A stretch of 64,000 bases of DNA from an uncultured Flavobacterium sp. (GCF_946479975.1 NZ_CAMLIX010000003.1:4854-68853); one strand, 5' to 3'. Shown: positions 44,950-53,631, counted from the first letter of the stretch. A program made the numbers and translations. The notes: a model not told the origin generated them from the sequence alone.

Positions 44950-45819
44950 ATGAATACTCAAACAGAAACTCAGAATTGTGATTTTACTTCAGAATTGAAG
45001 ATGAAAGGATTTAAAGTCTATCCTATAAATGGAGATTTCACTAAAGTTCCCGTTTACAGCCGAAGAGACTTTTACAAAATCTGCATCAATACAAGTAAAA
45101 GCATCATACAATATGCCGACCGCGGCATAGAAACCGACGGAACGATTCTGTTTTTCGGTAATCCGATAATTCCGTATTCTTGGGAAACGGTTTCAGAAGA
45201 ATATGAGGGATATGCCTGTGTATTTACAGAAGAGTTTTTTAAAACCAAAGACCGTTCAGAAACCCTTCATGAATCGCCTTTGTTTAAAATTGGCGGAACA
45301 CCAATTTTTTCTTTAACTACTGAACAAAAGTTGTTTATAGATTCTTTGTTTCAAAAAATGATCGAGGAATACGAAACAGATTATGCATTTAAAGACGATT
45401 TAATGCGCAGTTATGTCAACTTGATTATTCATGAATCAATGAAAATGCAGCCGTCGGAAAACTTCTTTAAACATAAAAATGCATCTTCTAGAATTACCTC
45501 TTTGTTTTTAGAATTACTGGAAAGACAATTTCCTATAGAAACCAAAAACGAACCTTTAGCTTTAAAAACACCGCAAGATTACGCGCAGAGTCTTTCTGTT
45601 CACGTAAATCACCTAAATCGTTCGGTAAAAGAAGTTACAGGAAAACCAACTACTGCACATATTACAGAGCGAGTTATCAATGAAGCCAAGGCATTGTTAC
45701 AGCACACTGATTGGAGTATTTCAGACATTGGTTATTCTCTCGGATTTGAATATCCGAGTTACTTTAATAATTATTTTAAAAGACTTACAGGAACGGTTCC
45801 AAAATCGCTTCGAATGTAA
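44950..45819 (+). CDS. AraC-family transcriptional regulator
   Basis: The 289 residues comprise an N-terminal cupin-like sensor (about 15-120) with aromatic and Gly-rich strands (TDGTILFFGNPIIPYSWE) and a C-terminal double HTH (about 190-289; SLSVHVNHLNRSVKEVTGKPTTAHI and DWSISDIGYSLGFEYPSYFNNYFKRLTG, the classic second helix-turn-helix). The -7 box is only 4 bases upstream of the annotated ATG, so the alternative start at 45001 (MKGFKVYPI) is possible. The downstream cupin and alcohol dehydrogenase genes, both on the same strand, are its likely targets (inference). Confidence 0.92.
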   Translation: MNTQTETQNCDFTSELKMKGFKVYPINGDFTKVPVYSRRDFYKICINTSKSIIQYADRGIETDGTILFFGNPIIPYSWETVSEEYEGYACVFTEEFFKTKDRSETLHESPLFKIGGTPIFSLTTEQKLFIDSLFQKMIEEYETDYAFKDDLMRSYVNLIIHESMKMQPSENFFKHKNASSRITSLFLELLERQFPIETKNEPLALKTPQDYAQSLSVHVNHLNRSVKEVTGKPTTAHITERVINEAKALLQHTDWSISDIGYSLGFEYPSYFNNYFKRLTGTVPKSLRM

Positions 45820-46109
45820 ATTGTTTCATTTTCTTAATTTTTTGTTTGAATATTGTTATTTCTCGACTTTAGTATTGCAGTACATTTGTCCCGAAATAAC
45901 AACGAATCATTGTAATCAGTTTTTAAAAGACTAAATAACACTTCGCAAAAGCGATTTTCAGCTTTTCTGTTTGGTTTTAAATTTTGATCATAAAAAAATA
46001 TAAAATTTTTAAAGCATTAATTTAAATGAAATCTCCTTTTTAAAAGAGATTCAATGTTTTGATTTTCAATAACTTTTAAAATAAATTATTAACCAAAAAC
46101 AACGCAATT

Positions 46110-46508
46110 ATGTCGACACTTTTCACTGCAGTAACCGAAGAAGGTAAAATTCCAAATACTTATATGACAGGTGAAGTGTCATATAAGAAGCAGACCAGCG
46201 AAATTCATCCTGAAAATACTGTTATCAAAGATGTTTCTTTTGAACCTGGAGCAAGAAGCAACTGGCACAGTAACACAAGTCTGCAATTAATCATTGTAAC
46301 AGATGGAGTTGGATATTACCAAGAAAGAGGCGGACAAATTAACCTGATCGAAAAAGGCAAAGTAATCACCGTTTTACCGGGCGTAGAACATTGGTACGGA
46401 GCAACTCCAAAAACAAAATATTCTCATATTTCTATTAGTACAGAAGTAGATAAAGGTTTTGGAGTGTGGCTCGAAAGCGTAACCGATGAGGAGTATAATT
46501 CTTTCTAG
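46110..46508 (+). CDS. Small cupin-domain protein
   Basis: The 132 residues form a single cupin barrel: FEPGARSNWHSNTSLQLIIVTDGVGYYQERGGQINLIEKGKVITVLPGVEHWYGATP carries both cupin motifs with His residues as metal ligands (HSN and EHWYGA). Small proteins of this type are similar to the carboxymuconolactone/YhhW-like cupins, but the activity is unknown. It stands between the AraC regulator and a zinc alcohol dehydrogenase, in the same direction. The 290-base gap before it shows nothing but an isolated -7-like TACATTTG at 45881-45888. Confidence 0.85.
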   Translation: MSTLFTAVTEEGKIPNTYMTGEVSYKKQTSEIHPENTVIKDVSFEPGARSNWHSNTSLQLIIVTDGVGYYQERGGQINLIEKGKVITVLPGVEHWYGATPKTKYSHISISTEVDKGFGVWLESVTDEEYNSF

Positions 46509-46716
46509 AGATGCTAAGGTTCTAAGTTGCTGAGATTCTAAGATTTTTTCCAGTAGAATTATTTTTTGATCTAACTAAAACAATCGAAATTTATATAACT
46601 ATTTGTAATTCAGTATAAATAGGTATGGTTTTCTACGCCAATTTCTCAACAGTTTTAACCTGAAACTTTAAACCTGAAACTTTAAACCTGAAACAAAAAG
46701 CAAAAAAACAAAAAAT
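46509..46716. repeat. Spacer with ctaaggttctaag words and a 14-bp tandem repeat
   Basis: The words agatgctaaggttctaag and gctgagattctaag follow the cupin gene. The 14-base unit aacctgaaacttta occurs in two full copies plus a partial one at 46657-46694. Confidence 0.7.
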
Positions 46717-47769
46717 ATGGAAACAAAAAGCATAAAAGCCTTTGGTACAGAAGCTGCCGAAGCACCTTTACAAACATTAGAGATTAAAAGAAGAGAAGTA
46801 CAAGCACACGACGTAGAAATCGAGATTTTGTATTGCGGTATCTGTCATTCAGATTTACATTCGGCTAGAAATGAATGGCATGGCACTATTTATCCAATTG
46901 TTCCCGGACATGAAATTGTGGGGAGAATTGTGAAAATTGGAGATCACGTTAAAAACTTTAAAGTCGGCGAGTTGGCTGGAGTAGGTTGTCTTGTTGACTC
47001 TTGCAGAGAATGTGAACATTGCAAAAATGATTTAGAGCAATTCTGCGATGAAGGAAATATTCAGACTTTTAATTCTCCTGACAAACATTTAGGCGGACAA
47101 ACTTATGGTGGTTACTCTCAAAGTATTGTAGTTGATGAAAGCTTTGTATTGCACATTTCAGATAAACTGGATTTAGCAGGAGTTGCACCTTTATTATGTG
47201 CTGGAATTACAACTTATTCTCCTTTAAAACATTGGAAAGTTGGTCCTGGTCAAAAAGTTGGTATTGTAGGTATTGGAGGTTTGGGTCATATGGGAATCAA
47301 AATAGCGAAAGCTATGGGCGCTCACGTAGTGGTTTTTACAACATCTTTGTCTAAAACTGAAGATGCAAAACGTCTTGGAGCAGATGAGGTTGTATTATCT
47401 ACAGACGAAGCACAAATGGCACTGCATGCAAGAAGTTTAAACTTTATTCTAGACTGCGTTTCGGCAGAACACAATATCGATTCATACCTAAATTTACTAA
47501 AAGTAGACGGAACATTAACTTTAGTTGGAGCGCCAATGGATCCGCTTCCTGTAACTTCTTTCAGTTTAATTTTAGGAAGAAGAAGTTTTTCTGGTTCATT
47601 AATCGGAGGAATTGCTGAAACTCAGGAAATGTTAGATTTCTGCGCCGAACATAATATTACCGCAGACATCGAATTAATTGGCATAAATGAAGTAAACGAC
47701 GCTTACGAAAGATTATTAAAAGGAGATATTAAATATCGTTTTGTAATTGATATGGAGTCTTTGAAATAG
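46717..47769 (+). CDS. Zinc-dependent, NAD(P)-linked alcohol dehydrogenase
   Basis: The 350-residue cytoplasmic MDR enzyme keeps the catalytic zinc ligands (CGICHSDLH near residue 38, PGHEIVGRIVKIG near 64) and four structural zinc cysteines (CRECEHCKNDLEQFC). The Rossmann motif is VGIVGIGGLGHMGIKIAKAMG. It resembles the YahK/cinnamyl-alcohol-dehydrogenase subfamily, which reduces aldehydes with NADPH. Together with the AraC gene and cupin it may form a small aldehyde-detoxification or alcohol-using regulon. A terminator follows at 47904-47941. Confidence 0.93.
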   Translation: METKSIKAFGTEAAEAPLQTLEIKRREVQAHDVEIEILYCGICHSDLHSARNEWHGTIYPIVPGHEIVGRIVKIGDHVKNFKVGELAGVGCLVDSCRECEHCKNDLEQFCDEGNIQTFNSPDKHLGGQTYGGYSQSIVVDESFVLHISDKLDLAGVAPLLCAGITTYSPLKHWKVGPGQKVGIVGIGGLGHMGIKIAKAMGAHVVVFTTSLSKTEDAKRLGADEVVLSTDEAQMALHARSLNFILDCVSAEHNIDSYLNLLKVDGTLTLVGAPMDPLPVTSFSLILGRRSFSGSLIGGIAETQEMLDFCAEHNITADIELIGINEVNDAYERLLKGDIKYRFVIDMESLK

Positions 47770-47903
47770 GTTCAAAGTAGCAGAGTAACAAAGGACAAAG
47801 GTTTCCAATCTTTGTATTGAAAAATCTAAGCGAAGATTAAGATACAGAAAGTAAACCTTTGAACCTATGTTCCTCTGAACCTTTGCACCTTAAAATAAAA
47901 AGT

Positions 47904-47941
47904 AAAACCCCTCAAGCAATTCAACTCTTGAGGGGTTTTTT
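47904..47941. terminator. Bidirectional terminator
   Basis: A 13-base perfect stem (AAAACCCCTCAAG / CTTGAGGGGTTTT) is followed by T on one side and preceded by A on the other, serving the dehydrogenase and the DUF4142 gene. Confidence 0.9.
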
Positions 47942-47971
47942 AAAAATAAATAATAACCAATTAAATTTATT

Positions 47972-48559
47972 TTACTTTTTGTCTAGGTTTTGTTTTAGCA
48001 TTTTAGCGTGTTCTAAATGTGCTGTTAAACCTGCAATATTGTTAGATGCCCAAGTTTTTACATCTTGGTCATGAGCATTTTTTGTAGCATCTTCAAGTTT
48101 TTTGATTGCTTTTTCGTGACCGTCAATCATCATGTCAGCGAATTTTTTATCGAAATCAATACCTGTTTTTTCGTTCAATTTATTGTATTCTTCTTGTCCG
48201 TCTTCAGTTAGAGCAGTTGGAAGAGTAAAGTTTTTCGCTTTTGCTAAAGCACTAACTTCAGAAGCCGATTTAGTGTGCTCATCAACAAGCATTTTACCAA
48301 ATTTTTTCACTTCAGCGTTTGTACTTTTTGTTTGTGCCAATTTACCGATTTCGATTTCAGCTAAATTAATTTCAGCCTGATCTACTAAAAATTCTGAATC
48401 ATCTTCTTTGCTGTCAATTGAGTCGAATTTAGCTTCATTTGCATCTTCAGCAACTTCTTTAGGATCCTCTTGTTTAGTTTCATTTTTACAAGATTGAAGA
48501 CATAATAAAAGAAGTCCTGCTCCTAAAATAGTTTTTCCGGCTAATAATAACTTTTTCAT
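47972..48559 (-). CDS. DUF4142 lipoprotein
   Basis: This 195-residue exported lipoprotein has its lipobox at Cys24 (LQSC), then an acidic, low-complexity linker (residues 25-58). The DUF4142 four-helix ferritin-like domain follows (about 60-190), with ESKFGKMLVDEHTKSASEV and MIDGHEKAIKKLEDATKNAHDQDVKTW segments. The family is widespread in stress-resistance loci and is thought to be a periplasmic ferritin-like protein of unknown substrate. Two CTATAACA-like motifs occur upstream (48577-48585 and 48635-48643, minus strand). It is the first gene of the stress-rich region. Confidence 0.9.
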   Translation of the reverse strand: MKKLLLAGKTILGAGLLLLCLQSCKNETKQEDPKEVAEDANEAKFDSIDSKEDDSEFLVDQAEINLAEIEIGKLAQTKSTNAEVKKFGKMLVDEHTKSASEVSALAKAKNFTLPTALTEDGQEEYNKLNEKTGIDFDKKFADMMIDGHEKAIKKLEDATKNAHDQDVKTWASNNIAGLTAHLEHAKMLKQNLDKK

Positions 48560-48663
48560 GATTTTAATAGTTTAAATGTTATAGTGTAAAATTATCCAGA
48601 AGATGTAAGAATATTTTACAGGATTTTTAAAGATTGTTATAGGATTTGGATGCTTATTATAAT

Positions 48664-48671
48664 TATGTTTG
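48664..48671 (+). promoter_or_regulatory. -7 box of the XAC2610-like gene
   Basis: TATGTTTG matches TAnnTTTG, ending 29 bases before the ATG at 48701. Confidence 0.5.
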
Positions 48672-48700
48672 TATTATTAAGATGCAAAAGGAATTAATCC

Positions 48701-49573
48701 ATGAAACAAAAAATTACAATCCTATTATCGTTAGCGACAGCTTATTTATCAGCTCAAATAAGTTATAAAGGTTTCATTGATAAATATCCAATTGAGTTTG
48801 TGACTGATGTTTATTCTGATGGAGAAGGATCTGCAATTTATGCTTATGATATTTATGATACGCCTATAGTTTTGAATGCGAGGCTTAAAGAGAAAACTTT
48901 GGTATTAATTGAAAAAGATAAAAACAATAAAGAAACAGCCCAGCTCACTTTTGAAAATTATGATGCTAAAAGCGAACAATTAAATGGAATTTGGAAAGAT
49001 TTAAATTCGGGTAAAGAACTTAAAATTAGTTTAACCAAAGACTTTGATATTAGTTATGGAAATGATGTAGAATGGACTGAAAGAGAAATTCTGCAGCCAG
49101 TTTCTTTCAAAGACAAATATTTTAAATTGGTTATGACTAAAGATAAAGAGAATTTTTATTCGCAAGTTTCGGCTATAAAAGTTATAGAGAAAAAGACCGA
49201 TAAAGTAATTCAGAAAATTAATATAGAATGTCAGCTTTGGGGATTGTACAATATTAATATAGGAGATTATAATTTTGATGGATTTGAAGAATTCTCTGTT
49301 TTCGAATCCAGTTATGCAGGACCAAATACTTCCAGAATATATTTTCTATACAATCCGAAAACGGGTAAATATTTTGAAAGCAGTTTTAGCGGCACTTCTC
49401 TAGAGTTTGACAGCAAAACAAAAAGAGTCTATGAACACAATCAATGTTGCGCTGGAAGAAGTATTGAAAAAGCCGAATATAAAGTCGTTAATAATAAAAT
49501 GGTTTTGGTAAAAAAGACTTGTTTAGAATACGATGAGAAAACCCAAGATTATAAAAAGATTAAATGTGGTTAA
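48701..49573 (+). CDS. Secreted XAC2610-like protein
   Basis: The 290 residues have a signal peptide (cleavage near YLSAQ) and a beta-rich mature part with a VIQKINIECQLWGLYNINIGDYNFDGFEEFSVFESSYAGPNTSRIYFLYN stretch typical of XAC2610-family proteins, including the calcium-binding-like DYNFDGFEEF loop. A Cys pair (Cys-Cys in YEHNQCCAGRS) and a third Cys at the end could form disulphides. Such proteins were first described as substrates or inhibitors at bacterial envelopes; no activity can be assigned here. A terminator follows at 49593-49627. Confidence 0.75.
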   Translation: MKQKITILLSLATAYLSAQISYKGFIDKYPIEFVTDVYSDGEGSAIYAYDIYDTPIVLNARLKEKTLVLIEKDKNNKETAQLTFENYDAKSEQLNGIWKDLNSGKELKISLTKDFDISYGNDVEWTEREILQPVSFKDKYFKLVMTKDKENFYSQVSAIKVIEKKTDKVIQKINIECQLWGLYNINIGDYNFDGFEEFSVFESSYAGPNTSRIYFLYNPKTGKYFESSFSGTSLEFDSKTKRVYEHNQCCAGRSIEKAEYKVVNNKMVLVKKTCLEYDEKTQDYKKIKCG

Positions 49574-49592
49574 TACTATATGTTTATTTCTT

Positions 49593-49627
49593 AATCCCAA
49601 CTTCAAAAGAGTTGGGATTTTTTTTGC
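49593..49627 (+). terminator. Terminator after the XAC2610-like gene
   Basis: An AATCCCAACT / AGTTGGGATT stem is followed by a T8 run. Confidence 0.9.
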
Positions 49628-49812
49628 TCTACCATAAACCATTAATCATCAACAATTAAAATTTACATTTCCACTTTCACAATTCCCATCCTAAAAAATT
49701 GAAATTTCAAACTAAAATTCTATAACAGAAAACTTTTAGTTATTGATGAACTTTGACATAACAGATTTCGACATACAATTGACGAAGGTGTTAACCTTAA
49801 AAAATAGAAATC

Positions 49813-50052
49813 ATGCCAGATCCAAGAATCAAGAATGAAGAGCAGTATGAGGCTTTGGTAAAAAAAGGATACAGCAAAGAGAAATCGGCACGTATCGCAA
49901 ACACGCCAAATGTGGGAGAAAAAGGAGGAAAGGCAAAACCTTACGAAGAATGGACAAAAGAAGAACTTCAAAAACAGGCAAGTAAAGTCGGTATAAAAGG
50001 AAGGTCTTATATGAATAAAAAAGATTTAATTGACTCTTTGAGAAATAATTAA
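49813..50052 (+). CDS. DUF7218-type small Rho-N/SAP-like protein
   Basis: The 79 residues start MPDPRIKNEEQYEALVKKGYSKEKSARIANTP, then a Gly/Lys hinge and a C-terminal helix-extended-helix unit (YEEWTKEELQKQASKVGIKGRSYMNKKDLIDSLRNN) that resembles Rho_N or SAP folds, both of which bind nucleic acid. I recall the whole as the DUF7218 family. It lies 41 bases before a topoisomerase IB gene in the same orientation, so DNA binding close to topoisomerase action is a fair inference. CTATAACA occurs 86 bases upstream. Confidence 0.85.
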   Translation: MPDPRIKNEEQYEALVKKGYSKEKSARIANTPNVGEKGGKAKPYEEWTKEELQKQASKVGIKGRSYMNKKDLIDSLRNN

Positions 50053-50093
50053 AATTTAAAATGAATTATTAGTGTGATAAAAAATTTAATATC

Positions 50094-51188
50094 ATGAATG
50101 CTGCGAGAAAAGAAGTTTTAATGGATCAATTGATAAAAACGCCTCATTTAGTTATCGAAAAATTAGATCTGGAATACATAAACGACAATCAGTTGACAAT
50201 TGTAAGATGTCGCGAAGGAGAAAATTTCGTTTACAAAAAAAACGGAAGAAGTGTAAAAAGCAAGAATGAAATTAAACGCATTAATAGTTTGGTATTACCA
50301 CCAGCTTGGGAAAATGTTCGAATAACAGATATTACAAACGGTCATTTACAAGCGGTTGGAACCGATGTAAAAAACAGAAAACAATATCGTTATCATCCAA
50401 AATGGAATCTGCTTCGAAATCAGACTAAGTTTTACAAAATAGCAGAATTTGGTGCGAAACTTCCATCAATTAGAAAACAAGTTGATATTGATTTGGAAAA
50501 GAAAGAATGGTCGAAAGAAAAGGTAACGGCTTTAGTCATTCGATTGATGGAGGAAACGCACATTAGAATTGGAAATGAAAAATATGCGAAAGACAATAAG
50601 TCGTACGGACTTTCGACTTTGCGCAAACGACATATCAATATCAATAAAAATTCACTTCGTTTTGAATTTGTTGGTAAAAAAGGAGTACAGCATACCATTA
50701 CAACTAGAAATAAAAAATTGGTCAAATTGGTAAGCCGATGTGAAGAAATTCCAGGATATGAAGTCTTTAAATATTACGATAAAAACGGCGAAAGAAAAGT
50801 TTTAGACAGTCATGCCGTAAACGAATATCTGCACAATATTTCTGGTGAATATTTTAGTGCAAAAGACTTTAGAACTTGGGCGGCATCAATTATTTTCTTT
50901 GAAAGTTTAATGGAAATGGGTGTTTCATCTGATGAAAAAGAGATTAAACAAAATGTTATCGCAGCGTTTGATATCACAGCCGAAGCACTAGGAAACACAA
51001 GAAAAGTCTGTAAAGATTATTACGTTCACCCACTTTTAATTTCGACTTATGAAGATGGTTCTATTCAGAAATATTTTGATAGAGCAAAGAAAAGCCGAAG
51101 CACGAAAAAGTATTTTACAAAATCAGAAATTGCATTTTCTGAGTTGATTCACGGTTATGAAATCAATTTAGAAGCGCCATGTTCATAA
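50094..51188 (+). CDS. Poxvirus-type DNA topoisomerase IB
   Basis: The 364-residue enzyme relaxes DNA supercoils through a 3'-phosphotyrosine intermediate. The N-terminal DNA-binding part (TDITNGHLQAVGTDVKNRKQYRYHPKWN) is followed by the catalytic core with Arg in LMEETHIRIGNEKYAKDNKSYGLSTLRKRHI, a Lys in the TTRNKKLVK strand region, ARG/His in FRTWAASIIFFESL, and the Tyr nucleophile at 310 in KDYYVHP. Length is typical of the bacterial group. Such enzymes are sporadic in bacteria and often sit in stress or repair loci. The DUF7218 gene just upstream is probably on the same transcript. Confidence 0.93.
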   Translation: MNAARKEVLMDQLIKTPHLVIEKLDLEYINDNQLTIVRCREGENFVYKKNGRSVKSKNEIKRINSLVLPPAWENVRITDITNGHLQAVGTDVKNRKQYRYHPKWNLLRNQTKFYKIAEFGAKLPSIRKQVDIDLEKKEWSKEKVTALVIRLMEETHIRIGNEKYAKDNKSYGLSTLRKRHININKNSLRFEFVGKKGVQHTITTRNKKLVKLVSRCEEIPGYEVFKYYDKNGERKVLDSHAVNEYLHNISGEYFSAKDFRTWAASIIFFESLMEMGVSSDEKEIKQNVIAAFDITAEALGNTRKVCKDYYVHPLLISTYEDGSIQKYFDRAKKSRSTKKYFTKSEIAFSELIHGYEINLEAPCS

Positions 51189-51263
51189 AAGAGTTAGAGC
51201 ATCTCTTAAAAAGCTCACATACAAACAAAATCAAAAATCAGTATTAACTAAAAACTATTTATT

Positions 51264-51425
51264 ATGTTACGTTGGACAGTCACATTTATTATTCTAGCGA
51301 TCATCGCAGGAATATTTGGTTTTGGTGGAATTGCCGCTGGAGCCGCTAGTATAGCAAAAATTTTATTCTTTATATTTTTAGTCTTATTTGTTATTTCGCT
51401 TATCAGCGGAAGAACAAGAGTTTAA
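51264..51425 (+). CDS. DUF1328/YtjA small membrane protein
   Basis: The 53-residue product [20 protein letters not shown] continues as [20 protein letters not shown] and ends in a short basic tail (SGRTRV). This is the DUF1328/YtjA pattern: two membrane helices with a Gly/Ala-rich turn. The family is found near stress genes and is of unknown function. The start ATG lies 75 bases after the topoisomerase stop. A hairpin terminator at 51457-51491 follows. Confidence 0.88.
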   Translation: MLRWTVTFIILAIIAGIFGFGGIAAGAASIAKILFFIFLVLFVISLISGRTRV

Positions 51426-51456
51426 TAAAAATATCAGTAAATAAAAAAAGAAACAG

Positions 51457-51491
51457 AAACGACACATTAATTCTGATAATGTGTCGTTTTT
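51457..51491 (+). terminator. Terminator after the DUF1328 gene
   Basis: An AAACGACACATTA stem pairs with TAATGTGTCGTTT and is followed by T residues. Confidence 0.85.
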
Positions 51492-51518
51492 GGTTTTAAT
51501 TCTAAAAAAAAAATAGTC

Positions 51519-52166
51519 ATGGCAACAAAGAGTGGCGCTTACCAGGATGTGTATGTGAAGAGAGATGATGTAATGGTAAGTTTAAAAAATGATGTTACAG
51601 ATTTTTGTGAAAAATATATAAAACCAGTTCATCCTGAAAATTGGGATTGGTCGATTCGTGATTTTGAGAATCCAGAAAACGATCCAACAACCGAAGAAGC
51701 AAGAGCAATTGCTGCGGTTATTTTTAAGGATTTAAATGCTCAAAAAGAAACAGATGTTGATCTTTCGACAATGAACAATGTACATGCAATAAAGGCTTAT
51801 TTAGATCCTAAAAGTAAACACGAAGCTTTTAATATGGAAGAATTTGCTTTTGCATTGAAAGTTGAATTGGAGCACGGAAAAGTAAAAGATGTAAATGTGA
51901 CCAATAATCATCCGTTCTTGACGGCTATGATTGCGCTGGCTCACATGACCGAAAGTTTGACGTATTACAAACGATTAAAGGTAATGGAAGCTGAGGGCGA
52001 AATCTATGAAATTATTCGCAAGTTGGAACATACAACAAACGATAAAGAAAAATGGCAGCAAGAATTAATAAAGGCAGAACAGGAACTTGCAGAAGCAAAA
52101 GCTGGACTTGCCGAGCGTTTAGAAAAAATGGACGATATTCCAGTACTGAAGATTATTGGAGATTAA
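51519..52166 (+). CDS. DUF5661-containing protein
   Basis: The 215-residue soluble protein is helical. Its middle part (about 95-160) contains KHEAFNMEEFAFALKVELEHGKVKDVNVTNNHPFLTAMIALAHMTESLTYYKRLKVME, which I recognise as DUF5661, with the conserved ExExHG and HPxLTAxIALAH motifs that suggest a metal or haem site. A C-terminal coiled coil rich in Glu/Lys (about 165-205) is added. No membrane or export signal is present. It lies in the stress region and is bounded by terminators on both sides. Confidence 0.8.
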   Translation: MATKSGAYQDVYVKRDDVMVSLKNDVTDFCEKYIKPVHPENWDWSIRDFENPENDPTTEEARAIAAVIFKDLNAQKETDVDLSTMNNVHAIKAYLDPKSKHEAFNMEEFAFALKVELEHGKVKDVNVTNNHPFLTAMIALAHMTESLTYYKRLKVMEAEGEIYEIIRKLEHTTNDKEKWQQELIKAEQELAEAKAGLAERLEKMDDIPVLKIIGD

Positions 52167-52186
52167 GTAGTTGAATTTTAAACTCA

Positions 52187-52219
52187 AAAAACCGTTCTGT
52201 TTTACAGAACGGTTTTTTC
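52187..52219. terminator. Bidirectional terminator between convergent genes
   Basis: An AAAAAACCGTTCTGT stem pairs with its complement around a TTT loop, with T and A tracts outside. Confidence 0.88.
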
Positions 52220-52240
52220 TTTTTAAAAAATCAAAATCAA

Positions 52241-52783
52241 TTATAAACGACGCGGATCATTTTCCGGATATCCTTCGTCATCGTTATCTTCCTGAACATC
52301 ATCTTCTTTATAATCGGTTTCGTCTTCAGAATCTTCGTCATCAATATCTTCTAAATCTTCTTCGGTTTCATTAAAATCATTTTCAAAAGTATCTGCAGGA
52401 TTATCAAATTCATCATTTTCAACTTCCTCGTCCAGATCTTCATCATCATCATCAAAATCCTCGCCATCTTCTAGGTCGCTTTCTTCTTCTAAAACAACTT
52501 CGTACACGTTGTCATTATCTTCTAGGTCTCTATCGGTATGAAAATCATCATTTAAATCATCTTGATCCTCGTCATAACCTCTTCCGTTTAAATCAGGATT
52601 TGGTCCATCTGGATTGTGGCCATCTCGAACTGTGTAACCGCGTTCTGCGTCTTCTGCACTGCTGCTTTGTGTTCTTTGAGTGTTTAAGTCATAAAGCTCT
52701 TCGTTCATTACATTATTTCTGTCCGAAGCTTGGTTTTGTAGGTCTTTAGGAAAAGTGCCGTTTCTTTTATCTGTAGTATTCAT
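52241..52783 (-). CDS. Highly acidic disordered protein
   Basis: The 180-residue product is dominated by Asp and Glu, with Asn and Gly and hardly any hydrophobic residues. Segments such as DLEDGEDFDDDDEDLDEEVENDEF show long acidic runs. An N-terminal part (about 1-75) is richer in Asn, Gln, Ser and Arg (RNNVMNEELYDLNTQRTQSSSAEDAERGY). There is no signal peptide or lipobox. This looks like a hydrophilin or histone-chaperone-like acidic protein; a role in desiccation, salt or nucleic-acid/protein protection is speculation. CCTATAAGC occurs upstream at 52839-52847 (minus). Confidence 0.75.
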   Translation of the reverse strand: MNTTDKRNGTFPKDLQNQASDRNNVMNEELYDLNTQRTQSSSAEDAERGYTVRDGHNPDGPNPDLNGRGYDEDQDDLNDDFHTDRDLEDNDNVYEVVLEEESDLEDGEDFDDDDEDLDEEVENDEFDNPADTFENDFNETEEDLEDIDDEDSEDETDYKEDDVQEDNDDEGYPENDPRRL

Positions 52784-52970
52784 GATATTGAAGTTTAGTA
52801 ATTAATATATTCAAATGTAGTTCTGAATACCTTAAAAGGCTTATAGGATTTTTTAATGTAATTCTATAATTAACAGATGTTTAGAATGCAATTTTAACGA
52901 AGAATCTTATAACTATGCTTGCTGTAGTGAGAGTAATTTTATGTTCATATTAATCATAAAAATTATTACC

Positions 52971-53555
52971 ATGAAAACTACAGATAGTAAAAAAGCAACA
53001 ACTGCAAAAACTACAGATAAACAAACTACACCAAGAGGAGTTACAAAACCAAAGTCAAATGCGGCGTCTGGTTTAACTGAATTATTTGAAGACGGATTAA
53101 AAGATATTTACTGGGCAGAAAAAGCGCTGACTAAAGCATTGCCAGTTATGGCTAAAAACGCTACTTCGGTAGAATTGAAAGATGCAATTGACAATCATTT
53201 AACTGAAACTGAAGAACAAATTGTGCGTTTGGAACAAGTATTTAAAATCATCGATAAAAAAGCGACAGCTAAAAAATGCGATGCAATGGAAGGTTTAATT
53301 GAAGAAGCAAAAGGAATGCTTGAAGAAACCGAAATTGGTGTTGTTCGTGACGCTGCAATTATTGCTGCAAGTCAGAAAATTGAACATTATGAAATTGCAA
53401 CTTACGGTACGTTAAGACAATTTGCTGAAACTCTTGGTCTGCCAGAAGCGGCAACATTATTGGAGCAAACGCTGGACGAAGAAAAAGGTGCCGATAAATT
53501 ATTGACAGAAGTTGCTGTAAATGCAGTAAACCTAGAAGCTGCAGAGCTAGAATAA
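52971..53555 (+). CDS. YciE/YciF-type DUF892 ferritin-like protein
   Basis: From ATG 52971 the protein is 194 residues. A disordered Lys/Thr-rich N-terminal tail (residues 2-35) precedes the DUF892 four-helix domain (about 38-190) with SGLTELFEDGLKDIYWAEKALTKALPVMAKNA and EHYEIATYGTLRQFAETLGLPEAATLLEQTLDEEKGADKLLTEVA. The Glu/His residues of a diiron site are present. In enterobacteria YciE/YciF respond to general and osmotic stress. An earlier ATG at 52941 would add a hydrophobic ten-residue leader and seems less likely. Confidence 0.92.
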   Translation: MKTTDSKKATTAKTTDKQTTPRGVTKPKSNAASGLTELFEDGLKDIYWAEKALTKALPVMAKNATSVELKDAIDNHLTETEEQIVRLEQVFKIIDKKATAKKCDAMEGLIEEAKGMLEETEIGVVRDAAIIAASQKIEHYEIATYGTLRQFAETLGLPEAATLLEQTLDEEKGADKLLTEVAVNAVNLEAAELE

Positions 53556-53573
53556 AAAGCAATACATATACTT

Positions 53574-53610
53574 AAAGTGCAGTTTTCGATTATTCGGACT
53601 GCACTTTTGT
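53574..53610 (+). terminator. Terminator after the DUF892 gene
   Basis: An AAAGTGCAGT / ACTGCACTTT stem with a 14-base loop ends in T residues. Confidence 0.8.
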
Positions 53611-53631
53611 CTAATATAAAAATAGAGAGTT

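Noticed and set aside
45881..45888. TAnnTTTG match after the AraC gene
   Set aside because: No gene starts within a plausible distance, and the motif alone is expected by chance in AT-rich DNA.
46657..46694. Short tandem repeat as a possible CRISPR array
   Set aside because: Units are 14 bases, adjacent and without unique spacers.
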